This document shows positions 21,551-30,782 of a DNA stretch of 32,342 nucleotides, piece by piece; the first letter of the stretch is position 1, and each line of letters starts with the position of its first letter. This DNA is from Anaerorhabdus furcosa (GTDB lineage: Bacteria; Bacillota_I; Bacilli_A; Erysipelotrichales; Erysipelotrichaceae), in NCBI RefSeq assembly GCF_900167375.1, contig NZ_FUWY01000010.1:1-32342 (forward strand). The letters are read 5' to 3'. The notes beneath the pieces are model-generated. The model was not told the DNA's origin, searched no databases, and worked only from the letters and a program-made list of their open reading frames with translations. The translations under genes and the position numbers were made by a program.

Positions 21551-21883
21551 CTAGCGCTCATCAACCACAACTGTAATGTGGCTTGTGCGTTTTAAAATTT
21601 GATGTGCATTACCTTTTGCAGCAGGCATGAATCTCTTCATTGTGATTCCTTCATTTGCATAGCATGCTTTAATATATAGTTTTGATTCATCTAATTTGTG
21701 ATTGTTTGTAGCATTTGCTACTGCTGACTTAAGTACTTTACCAATTTCTGCAGCTGCATGATTTGGTGTGAACTTAAGGATAGCAGCTGCTTCAGCAGCA
21801 TCTTTTCCTCTAACTAAATCTAGAACTAATCTTACTTTGCGAGGAGCGATACGAACTGTCTTTGCTGTTGCTTTAACTTCCAT
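21551..21883 (-). CDS. rplV: 50S ribosomal protein L22
   Basis: 110 residues, normal. It has [20 protein letters not shown] and the C-terminal hairpin with [19 protein letters not shown], whose loop reaches into the peptide tunnel and affects macrolide sensitivity. It follows rpsS by 11 nt. Confidence 0.98.
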   Translation of the reverse strand: MEVKATAKTVRIAPRKVRLVLDLVRGKDAAEAAAILKFTPNHAAAEIGKVLKSAVANATNNHKLDESKLYIKACYANEGITMKRFMPAAKGNAHQILKRTSHITVVVDER

Positions 21884-21894
21884 TTTCTTTCCTC

Positions 21895-22164
21895 CTACGC
21901 TTTCTTATCGTCACCATGCCCGCCATATTTACGAGTAGGTACGAATTCACCAAGTTTATGTCCAACCATGTCTTCAGTTACGAATACAGGAACATGTTCT
22001 TTACCATTATGCACTGCAAATGTATGTTCAACGAAACTTGGGAAAATTGTTGAACGACGTGACCATGTTTTAATAACTTCTTTTTTACCAGCCGCATTCA
22101 ATGTTTCAACCTTTTTCATTAAGTGGTCATCACAGAATGGACCCTTTTTTAAACTACGTGTCAT
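21895..22164 (-). CDS. rpsS: 30S ribosomal protein S19
   Basis: 89 residues, normal. [20 protein letters not shown] at the start and [15 protein letters not shown] near the end are diagnostic. S19 lies in the head next to S13 and contacts bridge B1a. Confidence 0.98.
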   Translation of the reverse strand: MTRSLKKGPFCDDHLMKKVETLNAAGKKEVIKTWSRRSTIFPSFVEHTFAVHNGKEHVPVFVTEDMVGHKLGEFVPTRKYGGHGDDKKA

Positions 22165-22183
22165 TTACTTTTCCTTCCTTTCG

Positions 22184-23017
22184 TTATTTACCTTTACGGC
22201 CTCTTACAATTAATTTAGAACTTTGTTTTTTATCTTTACGAGTTTTAACACCCATAGCTTTTTTACCCCAAGGAGTCATTGGTGATTTACGTCCAATTGG
22301 AGTTTTTCCTTCTCCTCCTCCATGAGGGTGATCATTAGGGTTCATAACAGATCCACGAACCGTTGGGCGAATACCCATCCAACGAGAACGTCCTGCTTTA
22401 CCAACATTGATTAAGCTATAATCTTCATTACCAACTGAACCGATTGTTGCACGACAGTTAGCAAGAATTTTTCTAACTTCACCTGATGTTAAACGAACAG
22501 TAACATAACGATCTTCAATACCAAGGATTTGTGCAGAACATCCAGCACTACGTGCAAGTTGTCCACCCTTACCAGGTTTTAATTCAACGTTATGAACAAC
22601 AGTACCTTCAGGCATGTTTTTCATTTCTAATGTGTTACCTACTTTAATATCAGCTTCTACACCAGATACAACAGTTTGTCCAACTGTTAATCCTTTAGGA
22701 GCAATGATATATCTCTTTTCACCATCTGCATAATTTAATAATGCGATGTTTGCAGATCTGTTTGGATCGTATTCGATAGTAGCAACAGTAGCAGGGATAT
22801 TGTCCTTGTTACGTTTGAAATCGATAATACGGTATTGACGTTTGTGTCCTCCACCTTGATGGCGAGTTGTGATACGTCCTGTGTTATTACGTCCACCTTT
22901 TGAACTAAGAGCTGATAATAATGAGCGTTCTGGTGTAGAAGTTGTAATCTCATCATTCATTAATGTGCTCATGCCACGACGGCCAGGTGTCGTTGGTTTA
23001 TATTTCTTAATAGCCAT
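22184..23017 (-). CDS. rplB: 50S ribosomal protein L2
   Basis: 277 residues, normal. It begins [17 protein letters not shown] and carries the C-terminal signature [20 protein letters not shown], including the conserved histidine near the peptidyl-transferase region. L2 is needed for subunit joining. The ATG lies in a small hairpin, and the 61-nt gap after rplW holds further potential structure. Confidence 0.98.
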   Translation of the reverse strand: MAIKKYKPTTPGRRGMSTLMNDEITTSTPERSLLSALSSKGGRNNTGRITTRHQGGGHKRQYRIIDFKRNKDNIPATVATIEYDPNRSANIALLNYADGEKRYIIAPKGLTVGQTVVSGVEADIKVGNTLEMKNMPEGTVVHNVELKPGKGGQLARSAGCSAQILGIEDRYVTVRLTSGEVRKILANCRATIGSVGNEDYSLINVGKAGRSRWMGIRPTVRGSVMNPNDHPHGGGEGKTPIGRKSPMTPWGKKAMGVKTRKDKKQSSKLIVRGRKGK

Positions 23018-23069
23018 TACTTAATGGTCCTCCTTACGCATTTTGTCCGGAAATAGCGTACTTCTTCCG
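23014..23069 (-). promoter_or_regulatory. Possible structured RNA over the rplB start
   Basis: The rplW-rplB gap is the longest within the S10 cluster. On the minus strand, CGGAA (23065-23069) can pair with TTCCG (23048-23052), and TACGC (23056-23060) with GCGTA (23035-23039); the two helices interlock as an H-type pseudoknot ending just before the AAGGAGG SD. CCATT and AATGG (23014-23027) form a hairpin enclosing the ATG. The pairings are seen; a regulatory role is inference. Confidence 0.4.
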
Positions 23070-23078
23070 ATATTTTAA

Positions 23079-23366
23079 TTAGTCTTTGAATAAGTTGATG
23101 TCTTGTCCTTCTGGTAATTTTACGATCGCTTTTCTAATAGCACTTGTTTTACCAACGTATTTTCCAACACGTTTGTCTTTAGGACGACAGTTTAAAATGT
23201 TAACTTTTTCAACTTTTACATTGAAGATTTCTTCAATTGCTTGACGAACTTGAGTTTTGTTAGTTCCTCTAGCAACTTCGAATGTAATTTTATTGTCGCT
23301 GTCCATCATCTTCATTGTTTTTTCAGTGATGATTGGACGGATGATAATGTCTCTAGCGTTACTCAT
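23079..23366 (-). CDS. rplW: 50S ribosomal protein L23
   Basis: 95 residues, normal. [18 protein letters not shown] at the start and [20 protein letters not shown] are typical. L23 is the main docking site at the tunnel exit for trigger factor and SRP. Its ATG overlaps the rplD stop by one base (TAATG). Confidence 0.98.
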   Translation of the reverse strand: MSNARDIIIRPIITEKTMKMMDSDNKITFEVARGTNKTQVRQAIEEIFNVKVEKVNILNCRPKDKRVGKYVGKTSAIRKAIVKLPEGQDINLFKD

Positions 23367-23995
23367 TATGCAAGTACCTCCCCTGCTTTAATAGCAGCAG
23401 CTTCAGTAATTACGATTTGATCAGCATTTGCGATATCATATACATTTAATCCTTCAACAGTTAACATCATTGCATTTGCAACGTTTCTCATTGATAAGAA
23501 GGCATTGTCAAATTCTTCAGTGATATCAACTACGAATAATGTTTTTCTTTCGAAGTTGAATGCTTTCATCATTTCTACGAAGCTCTTAGTTTTGATTGCG
23601 TCAAATTTAATTGATTCAAGAATTGTACAGTTGTTGTTTGCTACTTTAGTACTCAATACTGACTTAAGAGCTAAACGACGAACTTTACGGTTTAATTTAT
23701 AAGCATAGCTTCTAGGAGTAGGACCGAAGGCAATTCCTCCACCTCTCCATTGAACAGCACGGATTGACCCTTGACGAGCGCGTCCTGTACCTTTTTGTCT
23801 AAATGGTTTTTTACCACCACCAGCAACTTCACGACGTGTTTTTGTCTTGTGAGTTCCTTGGCGCATGCTAGCTTGTTGCATTACGATTGCATCAAACATT
23901 GCTTGTTGATTAGGTTCAATGCCAAATACTGCATCGGCCAAATCGATTTGTTTAATGACTTTCGCTTCTTGGCTATATACATCTACCTTTGGCAT
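23366..23995 (-). CDS. rplD: 50S ribosomal protein L4
   Basis: 209 residues, normal. The extended loop with [20 protein letters not shown] and [20 protein letters not shown] reaches into the exit tunnel. L4 represses its own operon in some bacteria; the structured leader upstream of rpsJ makes some feedback here possible but unproven. It follows rplC by three bases. Confidence 0.98.
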   Translation of the reverse strand: MPKVDVYSQEAKVIKQIDLADAVFGIEPNQQAMFDAIVMQQASMRQGTHKTKTRREVAGGGKKPFRQKGTGRARQGSIRAVQWRGGGIAFGPTPRSYAYKLNRKVRRLALKSVLSTKVANNNCTILESIKFDAIKTKSFVEMMKAFNFERKTLFVVDITEEFDNAFLSMRNVANAMMLTVEGLNVYDIANADQIVITEAAAIKAGEVLA

Positions 23996-23998
23996 GTC

Positions 23999-24718
23999 TT
24001 ATTCCTCCTCTTTAGCAACTTCAGTTGCAGCTTCTTGGGCAACTGGAGCATAATTAATTAATTCTTTTGCAGGAACGTTCTTAACACCTTTAACAGTTGT
24101 TTTAACCATTACAAGACCTTTCTTAGGTCCTGGAACATTTCCCTTTATTAACATGTAGTTGTTTTCAACATCTACTTTAATGATTTCTAAATTTTGATTT
24201 GTTGTTACATAGCCACCAGTTTGTCCAGCCATAGTAGTACCTTTATCGATACCACCTTTTCTAGATGTGATCCCTGTTGTAGCTAATGAACCGATGTGTC
24301 TGTGATGCCCTGAACCGTGAGACTTAGGTCCGATAGTTGCGTTATTTCTAACGATTGTACCGTTGAACCCTCTACCTTTACTAATTCCTGTTACATCGAC
24401 AATATCACCAGCGGAAAAGATATCAACTTTTACATCGTTACCTACTTCTAAGTTCATCATTTCATCTGCGCGAAGTTCGCGAGCGAAACGCTTAGGAGCA
24501 GTGTTAGCTTTTGCTGCATGACCCTTGTTAGCCTTAGTAGCTCTTGATTCTTTGATGTCTTCAAAGCCTAATTGAACTGCTTCATAGCCATCATTCTCAT
24601 TTGTTTTCTTTTGCATAACTACGTTTGGTGTTGCTTCTACAACTGTTACTGGAATTAATGTTCCATCAGTTGTAAACACTTGAGTCATACCAAGTTTACG
24701 TCCTAATATACCTTTCAT
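23999..24718 (-). CDS. rplC: 50S ribosomal protein L3 with C-terminal extension
   Basis: 239 residues, about 25-30 longer than typical Firmicutes L3 (about 209). The start [19 protein letters not shown] and the core [20 protein letters not shown] are normal. After the usual end (about residue 212) comes an Ala/Glu-rich tail, [18 protein letters not shown]3 starts large-subunit assembly and reaches towards the peptidyl-transferase centre. Confidence 0.97.
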   Translation of the reverse strand: MKGILGRKLGMTQVFTTDGTLIPVTVVEATPNVVMQKKTNENDGYEAVQLGFEDIKESRATKANKGHAAKANTAPKRFARELRADEMMNLEVGNDVKVDIFSAGDIVDVTGISKGRGFNGTIVRNNATIGPKSHGSGHHRHIGSLATTGITSRKGGIDKGTTMAGQTGGYVTTNQNLEIIKVDVENNYMLIKGNVPGPKKGLVMVKTTVKGVKNVPAKELINYAPVAQEAATEVAKEEE

Positions 24719-24738
24719 GATGTCACCTCAAACCTTTC

Positions 24739-25050
24739 TTACAGTTTGATTTCGATATCGACACCACTTGGCAAATCTAAACGACTTAATGCGTCGATAG
24801 TCTCTGCGCTTGGACCGATGATCTCAATCAAACGTTTATGTGTTCTAATTTCAAATTGTTCACGAGCATCTTTATACTTATGTACCGCGCGTAGAACTGT
24901 AACCACTTGTCTTTCAGTTGGTAGTGGAACTGGACCAACAACCTTTTTAGCACCGTGACTAGTAGCAGTAGAAACAATCTTCTCACTTGCTTGATCTAGA
25001 CTTCTGTGCTCGTAAGCTTTCAAACGAATTCTTACTGAATTTTTTGCCAT
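24739..25050 (-). CDS. rpsJ: 30S ribosomal protein S10
   Basis: 103 residues, normal. It has [20 protein letters not shown] and [21 protein letters not shown]10 acts in the small-subunit head and, with NusB, in rRNA antitermination. It is the first gene of the large operon, with AAAGGAGG before the ATG and a structured leader of about 118 nt. Confidence 0.98.
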   Translation of the reverse strand: MAKNSVRIRLKAYEHRSLDQASEKIVSTATSHGAKKVVGPVPLPTERQVVTVLRAVHKYKDAREQFEIRTHKRLIEIIGPSAETIDALSRLDLPSGVDIEIKL

Positions 25051-25169
25051 GAAATTTTCCTCCTTTATTTCACTTATCTTGCGATAATCGCTCCGTGTGA
25101 ATTACCCGACTTAACGCCTATGACAACGCTTTTCGGCGTGCCGGCAACCTCCCACATCCATGCGAGTGC
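25051..25169 (-). promoter_or_regulatory. S10 operon leader RNA
   Basis: The leader is clearly richer in G+C than nearby non-coding DNA, which suggests selection on RNA structure. Two helices compete: GGCA-CGC (25136-25142) with GCG-T-TGTC (25122-25129, one bulge), or GGCGT/ACGCC between 25135-25139 and 25114-25118. GCGATTATCGC (25081-25091) forms a small hairpin before the SD. I do not match it firmly to a named leader family. Confidence 0.55.
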
Positions 25170-25175
25170 TTTTAT

Positions 25176-25204
25176 ATATTAACACTTCCAAAACCCCATT
25201 GCAA
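25176..25204 (-). promoter_or_regulatory. Promoter of the S10-spc-alpha operon
   Basis: On the minus strand the -35 is TTGCAA (25199-25204), the spacer is 17 nt and the -10 is TAATAT (25176-25181). The start site should fall near 25169. A terminator for the previous gene lies about 30 nt upstream, so this promoter probably serves the whole cluster. Confidence 0.8.
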
Positions 25205-25231
25205 CTGTTTTTTTCGCATATTTTCAACTTT

Positions 25232-25268
25232 TAAAAAACAAAAAATTTGAGGCTTTTTACCCCAAATT
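25232..25268 (-). terminator. Terminator after the DUF1848 gene
   Basis: On the minus strand AATTTGGGG / CCTCAAATT forms a 9-bp stem (one G-T pair) with a 7-nt loop, followed by TTTTGTTTTTT. It lies about 96 nt after the stop of the DUF1848 gene, with AT-rich sequence and no gene in between. Confidence 0.85.
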
Positions 25269-25363
25269 CTTTACTTATTTATCATATAATCATCAACTAC
25301 ATCCAAATTTTGCATATTTTAGAGGATTTTCAATTATTTTTTTCATCCTTATTATATAGGGAT

Positions 25364-26245
25364 TTATTTTTTTCTTACCTTTATGATGTCATCTTGCTCT
25401 AAATAGCCTATTAATAAGGAAGAATTCACATCATGTTTCTTTCTATTTATTGCTACACTTTTCTCATCATAATTCGCATAACAATACCGACAATAGTGTC
25501 CGCACGTATTATAAGCACCAATATCCACCATTTCCACGCATCCACAATCTCTAGCTTTCCATTTTCCAAAGTTACTTCTTCCCGTAAGCGAATACGCTAA
25601 TTCTTTTGTAAGACAAGCAGATTGTATGAATCCAACACTTGTCAAATCATTCTTTTCATAACATGTTTGCATGGTCATTTGATACTTACTCGCAATACTC
25701 ACTAGCCGTTTACCTAATTCAAGAAAATCTTCATCCGTTAATTCCTTCATATCTAATTTTCCTTTATGTCGATTTACGTTTTTATATTCATCCACAAACG
25801 AAACAATCACATGTTCAACATAGCCATCCAATAATGTACATAACCTTTCAAACGCTTTTTCATGGTATTCCATTGTATATTTCTTATTTATAAGTATTGG
25901 ATCATAGCGTAAATACACTTTCTCTTTTCCTATTCTTTTACTAAGTTCGATAATTGATTCTACAATTTCTTTCTTATCTTTTATGCCCAACTCAATATCA
26001 GAACCATAAGGCGTACAAGTTATTTGAAACACAAACGGAATTTTTATTCTATCCAAATATTTCAAAATCGGATTTGGATTCTTCGTGCAAAATATAATAG
26101 CTTCAACATCACAAAAATTAATTCGACTTACACTTTTGGGATAAAAAGGATTCCTCACATCCACAAATCCTTCTTCTAATCGATTCATTAACCAATCAAC
26201 ATAAAACGCCACTACATCTGTTCTACCACTAATATTTAATATCAT
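25364..26245 (-). CDS. DUF1848 family protein with cysteine cluster
   Basis: 293 residues from the ATG at 26245, which gives MILNISGRTDVVAFYVDWLM, the usual DUF1848 start; AGGTGAG lies just before it. A frame starting ten codons earlier at a TTG lacks support because a TATAAT (26262-26267) overlaps that stretch. The C-terminal part holds Cys-rich ARDCGCVEMVDIGAYNTC followed by GHYCRYCYANYDE, whose spacing suggests an iron-sulfur or metal site. The family is considered radical-SAM-like in fold, but its reaction is unknown. It stands alone, with its own terminator. Confidence 0.85.
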   Translation of the reverse strand: MILNISGRTDVVAFYVDWLMNRLEEGFVDVRNPFYPKSVSRINFCDVEAIIFCTKNPNPILKYLDRIKIPFVFQITCTPYGSDIELGIKDKKEIVESIIELSKRIGKEKVYLRYDPILINKKYTMEYHEKAFERLCTLLDGYVEHVIVSFVDEYKNVNRHKGKLDMKELTDEDFLELGKRLVSIASKYQMTMQTCYEKNDLTSVGFIQSACLTKELAYSLTGRSNFGKWKARDCGCVEMVDIGAYNTCGHYCRYCYANYDEKSVAINRKKHDVNSSLLIGYLEQDDIIKVRKK

Positions 26246-26283
26246 ATGCTCACCTACATTTATTATACTAAACAAGTCAAATG

Positions 26284-26302
26284 AAAAGCACTATGCGTGC
26301 TT
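26284..26302 (-). terminator. Weak terminator after the Ig-like surface protein
   Basis: On the minus strand AAGCAC / GTGCTT forms a 6-bp stem with a 5-nt loop, followed by only a short T-rich tail (TTCATTTG). It overlaps the stop codon. Read-through into the DUF1848 gene is possible. Confidence 0.4.
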
Positions 26303-29300
26303 ATTCATCTTTCTTAACTAAATAGTAAGTATAAATTGTAGTAATGATTATCGTAAGTACAATCCACCACCACTCAACGCTCTTCTTATTTTCAGTGTTA
26401 CTATCTTCATCAACAGTTATTTCAATCTCTTCTTCTTGAGAAGGTGCCGATGTAGGATTTACTTCCTCAGTATTCGATGGATTTTGTGTTGGTTTTATCG
26501 TAGGGTTCTTTGTAGGCTCAGCTGGTTTAATTGTTGGTGAAGGAACATTATTTGATGATTCTGATTCTTTACTTTTTACATTCACTCGTATTGAGTAAGA
26601 TGAAGTATTTCCAATATCATCTGTATATTCAAAAGTAATACTATAGTTCCCTACTTGATTCACAATTCCATTTTCTTCTGGCACATTGCTTTGTATAACC
26701 AATTTTGATAAATCGACTTGTCCAGTAAATACCGTTACTTTTACATGACTCATCGAAAGAATATCCAACATATCTCCAATTCTTAATTCAATATTATTCG
26801 CAGTAATTATTGGTTTTTTAATCACATTTACTTTTACAAGTTTTGTCGTTGTTTTCTCTTCCTTATTAATTAAAGTATAACTCGCATCAATTTGCGCCTC
26901 ACCACCTTGAATTGGATCAACTTTAGAATAATCAATGATTGTTGGCACTTCCTTAACACTTAAATCAGGAAGCGTCACCGCAGCATTTGCGTTTATCAGT
27001 TTATCCATATTACTTTGTGATTCATACTCTTTTACTGTTATCTCTTGTTTTGACGAAATCATAGGAAGTGACGTAAACCCATACACCTTGTCAATTGTCA
27101 CAGTTCCATCATTAACACCACTTAGAGTATCTTCTGTTTCAAATGTTACCCGAATATATCCCGGTGAATCACTTGTAATTGTTGCTGAATTTTCACTATT
27201 TGTCACAGGTGTAGAATGAAAACTTCTCATTCCTTGTTGATTAACTAAATAAAAACCAGCTTTTACTATATCTAAATTTACTTCATCTTCCACAAAGTAA
27301 AACATTGGTTGATTTCCACTAAACCAAATCATTCCTTGTGTTAATATATCTTGCTCCATTTTCACTTTTGGCCTAAGTTGCGTACTATCTGGAAAATAAA
27401 TATATCGTTGCGCTTCAACAAACTCAACACGATGCACCATCACTGAATCTAGTGAAATTTCATCTAGAACTAACTCACTTGAAATTTCATTTCTACTTGA
27501 ATCAATGTATTTAATTATTGCATGCGGAGAATAATATCCACCTATTTTTTGTCTAACATTTATCACTTGACTAAAATCATCAAACCAAATATCAGAAGCT
27601 ATTTCAAAATCCTTTACAGTCATTGAAGCATTACCACTTTGATCAACTGCTCGATAGGTCACTTCAACAATTCCTGGACTCTTTAATAAATCAATAATAT
27701 CTTGTTGAACTGTTAGTGAAGAAAAATTGATTTCTAAATCTTGATTGATTTCTTTAATTTTCACAACTTCAACAACAGTGTCAAATCCATTGGCAATATC
27801 CTCATCATCTACCACTTCAATATAATCCAATAATTTTTTGTAGATTGGACTATCTGTAAGCGATAGTTTAGTATCACTTTCAACCTCTATGCCATTCAAT
27901 AGAATTGAATCACTCGTCAATCGGTATGTAATCGGATTTTTAACTGTAATTATCGGTGCATTTTGAATCTTGTTTACGACATGAACAATTACATTAAGTT
28001 TTGATGCCATATTAGGAAATCCAAAGTTTTTGCTATTATCTGTAGCAACCAATTGCAATATCAACGTTTTCGGTGTACCATCTGGATTCATTTCTGTAAA
28101 ATCAATATCAGAGAAATTGGTTAAACCCACATATTGAATTGTTATCGAACTATTTGGTTCACCATATTTATTAAGTACATTATTTTCCGTTAATACCTCT
28201 GCCACAAATCCTTCTATTTGATTTTTATTCATCATATAGAACTCATCGAAATTAGAATATTTTTTAACAGGATTGGTAGATGAATATTCAATTGTGCCAT
28301 CCGCAACCACCAATTCACCTCTTACAAGTATTTCTCTGATGGTTGTACTTAATCCACCATATGGATTTGAAAATTCATAATACGCTTTATATATACCCGG
28401 TGCTTTGTACGCTACAGCACCCACATCAACATTCGATTCATTCAAGACTTTTGAAACAACTGCATAACTAGAATCCTCATTATACCCAAGTGAAATTGGA
28501 GTCGCATTTTGAATGGTACCATCTTCTAAAACTTGATCATAAACAATATGATAACCTTCAAAGTAACGTGTGCTATCATACTCTCTTTTTCTTATATCAT
28601 TCATTCCATCTAACGGTACAAATTGATTATTATCATCAACTAGATACGGCAATCCTTGAACACTTACCTTTAGCACTACACTCGATGTGCCACCAGCATC
28701 ATCCACAACAGAAAATTCTACTTCATAAGAACCAACTTTCATGTTGTTTACATTTGAATTCACAACTACCTTATCAATTAAATTTTGATCAACACCCTCA
28801 TCGATAACCACAAATTTTTTCGGATCAAAATCAACCACTTCTCCAACATTCATTATTAATTTTTCTTGTACTAAACTTAAAATGTTTATCTTCGCTACAT
28901 TAACAGTGACTTCTGGTTGAACAAAATTAGGTTCTTCACTTACTTCAATACTTTCATCTATATTCGGATTAGACTCTTGTATCATTGTTTCTATTTGATC
29001 TACAATTACTTTTTCCTCTTGAGTAAATTGTTCACCATCTTTACTATAAGCAATATTAAAAATAACCGTTTGATTTTCTGTAACAACTTCTTGCGCTTTT
29101 ACACCCAAGTCATTTTTTATCATTACATTTCTACCATCAACGGTTATTGATTCAATTTCTATATTTGTATTTGGAACTACATCTAGATTTATAGTTGCAG
29201 TTGATTTATCTTCTGCATAATCAATTGTATTAGTTATTGTTAAATCTTGGTCTATAGCAAAAACAAACAGGTCTATTGAAGCAACTACAAGCATTAACGA

Positions 29301-29330
29301 TAGAAATATTTTAAGAATCCTATATTTCAT
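26301..29330 (-). CDS. Large Ig-like surface protein with C-terminal membrane anchor
   Basis: 1009 residues. An N-terminal signal peptide (about 1-25, ending LFVFA) is followed by a long ectodomain. At least three segments have the pattern of bacterial Ig-like domains: GSYEVEFSVVDDAGGTSS (about 197-215), GIVEVTYRAVDQSGNAS (about 551-567) and VGNYSITFEYTDDIGNTSS (about 891-908). A Pro/Thr/Lys-rich stalk with PTIKP-type repeats (about 923-963) leads to one membrane helix (about 985-1003) and a short charged tail. There is no LPXTG sorting motif. Anchoring in the membrane rather than the wall is likely; the ligand is unknown. It has its own promoter and follows the HD-GYP gene. Confidence 0.85.
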   Translation of the reverse strand: MKYRILKIFLSLMLVVASIDLFVFAIDQDLTITNTIDYAEDKSTATINLDVVPNTNIEIESITVDGRNVMIKNDLGVKAQEVVTENQTVIFNIAYSKDGEQFTQEEKVIVDQIETMIQESNPNIDESIEVSEEPNFVQPEVTVNVAKINILSLVQEKLIMNVGEVVDFDPKKFVVIDEGVDQNLIDKVVVNSNVNNMKVGSYEVEFSVVDDAGGTSSVVLKVSVQGLPYLVDDNNQFVPLDGMNDIRKREYDSTRYFEGYHIVYDQVLEDGTIQNATPISLGYNEDSSYAVVSKVLNESNVDVGAVAYKAPGIYKAYYEFSNPYGGLSTTIREILVRGELVVADGTIEYSSTNPVKKYSNFDEFYMMNKNQIEGFVAEVLTENNVLNKYGEPNSSITIQYVGLTNFSDIDFTEMNPDGTPKTLILQLVATDNSKNFGFPNMASKLNVIVHVVNKIQNAPIITVKNPITYRLTSDSILLNGIEVESDTKLSLTDSPIYKKLLDYIEVVDDEDIANGFDTVVEVVKIKEINQDLEINFSSLTVQQDIIDLLKSPGIVEVTYRAVDQSGNASMTVKDFEIASDIWFDDFSQVINVRQKIGGYYSPHAIIKYIDSSRNEISSELVLDEISLDSVMVHRVEFVEAQRYIYFPDSTQLRPKVKMEQDILTQGMIWFSGNQPMFYFVEDEVNLDIVKAGFYLVNQQGMRSFHSTPVTNSENSATITSDSPGYIRVTFETEDTLSGVNDGTVTIDKVYGFTSLPMISSKQEITVKEYESQSNMDKLINANAAVTLPDLSVKEVPTIIDYSKVDPIQGGEAQIDASYTLINKEEKTTTKLVKVNVIKKPIITANNIELRIGDMLDILSMSHVKVTVFTGQVDLSKLVIQSNVPEENGIVNQVGNYSITFEYTDDIGNTSSYSIRVNVKSKESESSNNVPSPTIKPAEPTKNPTIKPTQNPSNTEEVNPTSAPSQEEEIEITVDEDSNTENKKSVEWWWIVLTIIITTIYTYYLVKKDE

Positions 29331-29353
29331 ATCACATACCTACTTCCAGTTTA

Positions 29354-29383
29354 ATCATAACAAAAACATGATAAAAGTGTAAA
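29354..29383 (-). promoter_or_regulatory. Promoter of the Ig-like surface protein
   Basis: On the minus strand the -35 is TTTACA (29378-29383), the spacer is 18 nt and the -10 is TATGAT (29354-29359) in the extended form TGTTATGAT. It lies wholly in the 61-nt gap after the HD-GYP stop. Confidence 0.6.
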
Positions 29384-29391
29384 ATTATGCT

Positions 29392-30651
29392 CTACATATC
29401 TAGATGACTATACTTAGTTATCAGCAGCTGGTATTCACTCTGAATAGCTTCATACGCTTCAATAACTTCTTTACCATATGCGTTAACTTCATCCATAATT
29501 TCATCAAAATCATTTACCACAACTTCAACAACTTGACTATCTAACAACCCTTGTTTATCCATATCAGTAAGAATCCCAATTGTTTTTTCTTTACCAAATG
29601 CATCTTTATAACTTCTTTGACGTACCAACGCACTTACAATATCCGCCACTGCACATATACGTTGTTGTCTAGTTAAGTCATTAAATTTCAAATGATCTGG
29701 GTAACCCGATCCATCAATTCTTTCATGGTGTCTTGCTGCAATTTCTAAAATGTTGTTGTTGATCAATCCTTCAAGAATTCTTCTTGTATCCACAACATGA
29801 TCTTTCATAATTTCCATTTCTTCACTCGTTAATTTCCCTGGCTTTTCTAGTATTTCTACAGGGCAAGATATCTTTCCAACATCGTGTAGAAGCGATCCAA
29901 AGTACAAATCATTTAATTCTTTCGGAGACAAATTCATTCTTTCACCAATCGCCAAACTCACATTAACTGTTGTTACTGTATGAAGCACCATGAACTCACT
30001 TCTAAAATCAATTGCATAAGCAATTACTGTCAAATAATTTTCTATTTCATCATATTCATATTCCAAATCTTCCGCCATGCATTTTGAATACTCAGTATAA
30101 TTCTTTGATGCTATTTGTATTAATAGTTCTTTATAATTGGGCATACTAAAAAACACTCTCACCCAATAAGGTGACAACATTGTGCCCTGATTATCTTGTA
30201 TCCATTGTTCACAAAATTCCGGATTATTAAAACTTGTAATAACATCGATTCTATCTGCCAATCGAATTAAGCCAGCTATGTCATCCTCTTTCAATCCCAC
30301 TTCTTCATAATATTTATAAGGTAAGTGATGATACAATAACGGAATTGCTTTCTCTCTCATTTTTGATAAATTCTTTAAAAAAAGGTAACCATAGATTGAA
30401 TGGTACCAAACATGACTATTCTCAAACTCCATCATGTCATCAATTTCTTCTGTCTTATAAGCACCAATGTCATGCAATATCCCTAACAAAGTGATTTCCG
30501 CAATCTCATCTTTACTATACGTTCTCATGAAAGTTAAAATCGAATAAATCAAATATCCAACTTTATCCCCATGATTAACTAATCTTGAATCCACACGATT
30601 TAATGTTCTGCGCAAAATCTCCAAAAATTGCAGACTGGACATTTGTTTCAT
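29392..30651 (-). CDS. Two-domain HD / HD-GYP phosphohydrolase
   Basis: 419 residues, no membrane helices. The C-terminal domain (about 224-365) is a full HD-GYP: His224, LLHDVGK with His256-Asp257, His285, HHERIDGSGYP (308-318) and Asp337. Such domains hydrolyse cyclic di-GMP or related nucleotides. The N-terminal domain (about 27-140) is a second HD domain with His27, His60-Asp61, His84, His108-His109 and Asp133 but without a GYP loop, so it may be a divergent copy or act on another nucleotide. No GGDEF, receiver or other sensor domain is present. It lies between two surface-protein genes and has its own promoter, so it may tune their expression or function; that is inference. Confidence 0.88.
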   Translation of the reverse strand: MKQMSSLQFLEILRRTLNRVDSRLVNHGDKVGYLIYSILTFMRTYSKDEIAEITLLGILHDIGAYKTEEIDDMMEFENSHVWYHSIYGYLFLKNLSKMREKAIPLLYHHLPYKYYEEVGLKEDDIAGLIRLADRIDVITSFNNPEFCEQWIQDNQGTMLSPYWVRVFFSMPNYKELLIQIASKNYTEYSKCMAEDLEYEYDEIENYLTVIAYAIDFRSEFMVLHTVTTVNVSLAIGERMNLSPKELNDLYFGSLLHDVGKISCPVEILEKPGKLTSEEMEIMKDHVVDTRRILEGLINNNILEIAARHHERIDGSGYPDHLKFNDLTRQQRICAVADIVSALVRQRSYKDAFGKEKTIGILTDMDKQGLLDSQVVEVVVNDFDEIMDEVNAYGKEVIEAYEAIQSEYQLLITKYSHLDM

Positions 30652-30717
30652 ACTTTACCCCTCTGTTTCAAATAAACATAACTATTTTTGGATTACTACT
30701 AGGATTTTATCTCTTTC

Positions 30718-30746
30718 ATTATAGTTTGAATTCAATATTCCCGCAA
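30718..30746 (-). promoter_or_regulatory. Promoter of the HD-GYP gene
   Basis: On the minus strand the -35 is TTGCGG (30741-30746), the spacer is 17 nt and the -10 is a perfect TATAAT (30718-30723). The leader of about 60 nt ends in a GAGGGG SD and shows no recognisable riboswitch. Confidence 0.65.
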
Positions 30747-30777
30747 TAAAAGAAAAATCTGCATTTACATGCAGATT
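30747..30777 (-). terminator. Terminator after the partial surface protein
   Basis: On the minus strand AATCTGCAT / ATGCAGATT is a 9-bp perfect stem with a 4-nt loop, followed by TTTCTTTTATT. It lies 6 nt after the stop codon and just ahead of the HD-GYP promoter. Confidence 0.88.
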
Positions 30778-30782
30778 CATTC

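Noticed and set aside
26301-26400. LPXTG cell-wall sorting signal in the Ig-like protein
   Set aside because: The C-terminus has a membrane helix and a charged tail but no LPXTG-like motif before it.
30652-30717. Cyclic di-GMP riboswitch ahead of the HD-GYP gene
   Set aside because: The leader is only about 60 nt and AT-rich, without the conserved core of either known class.
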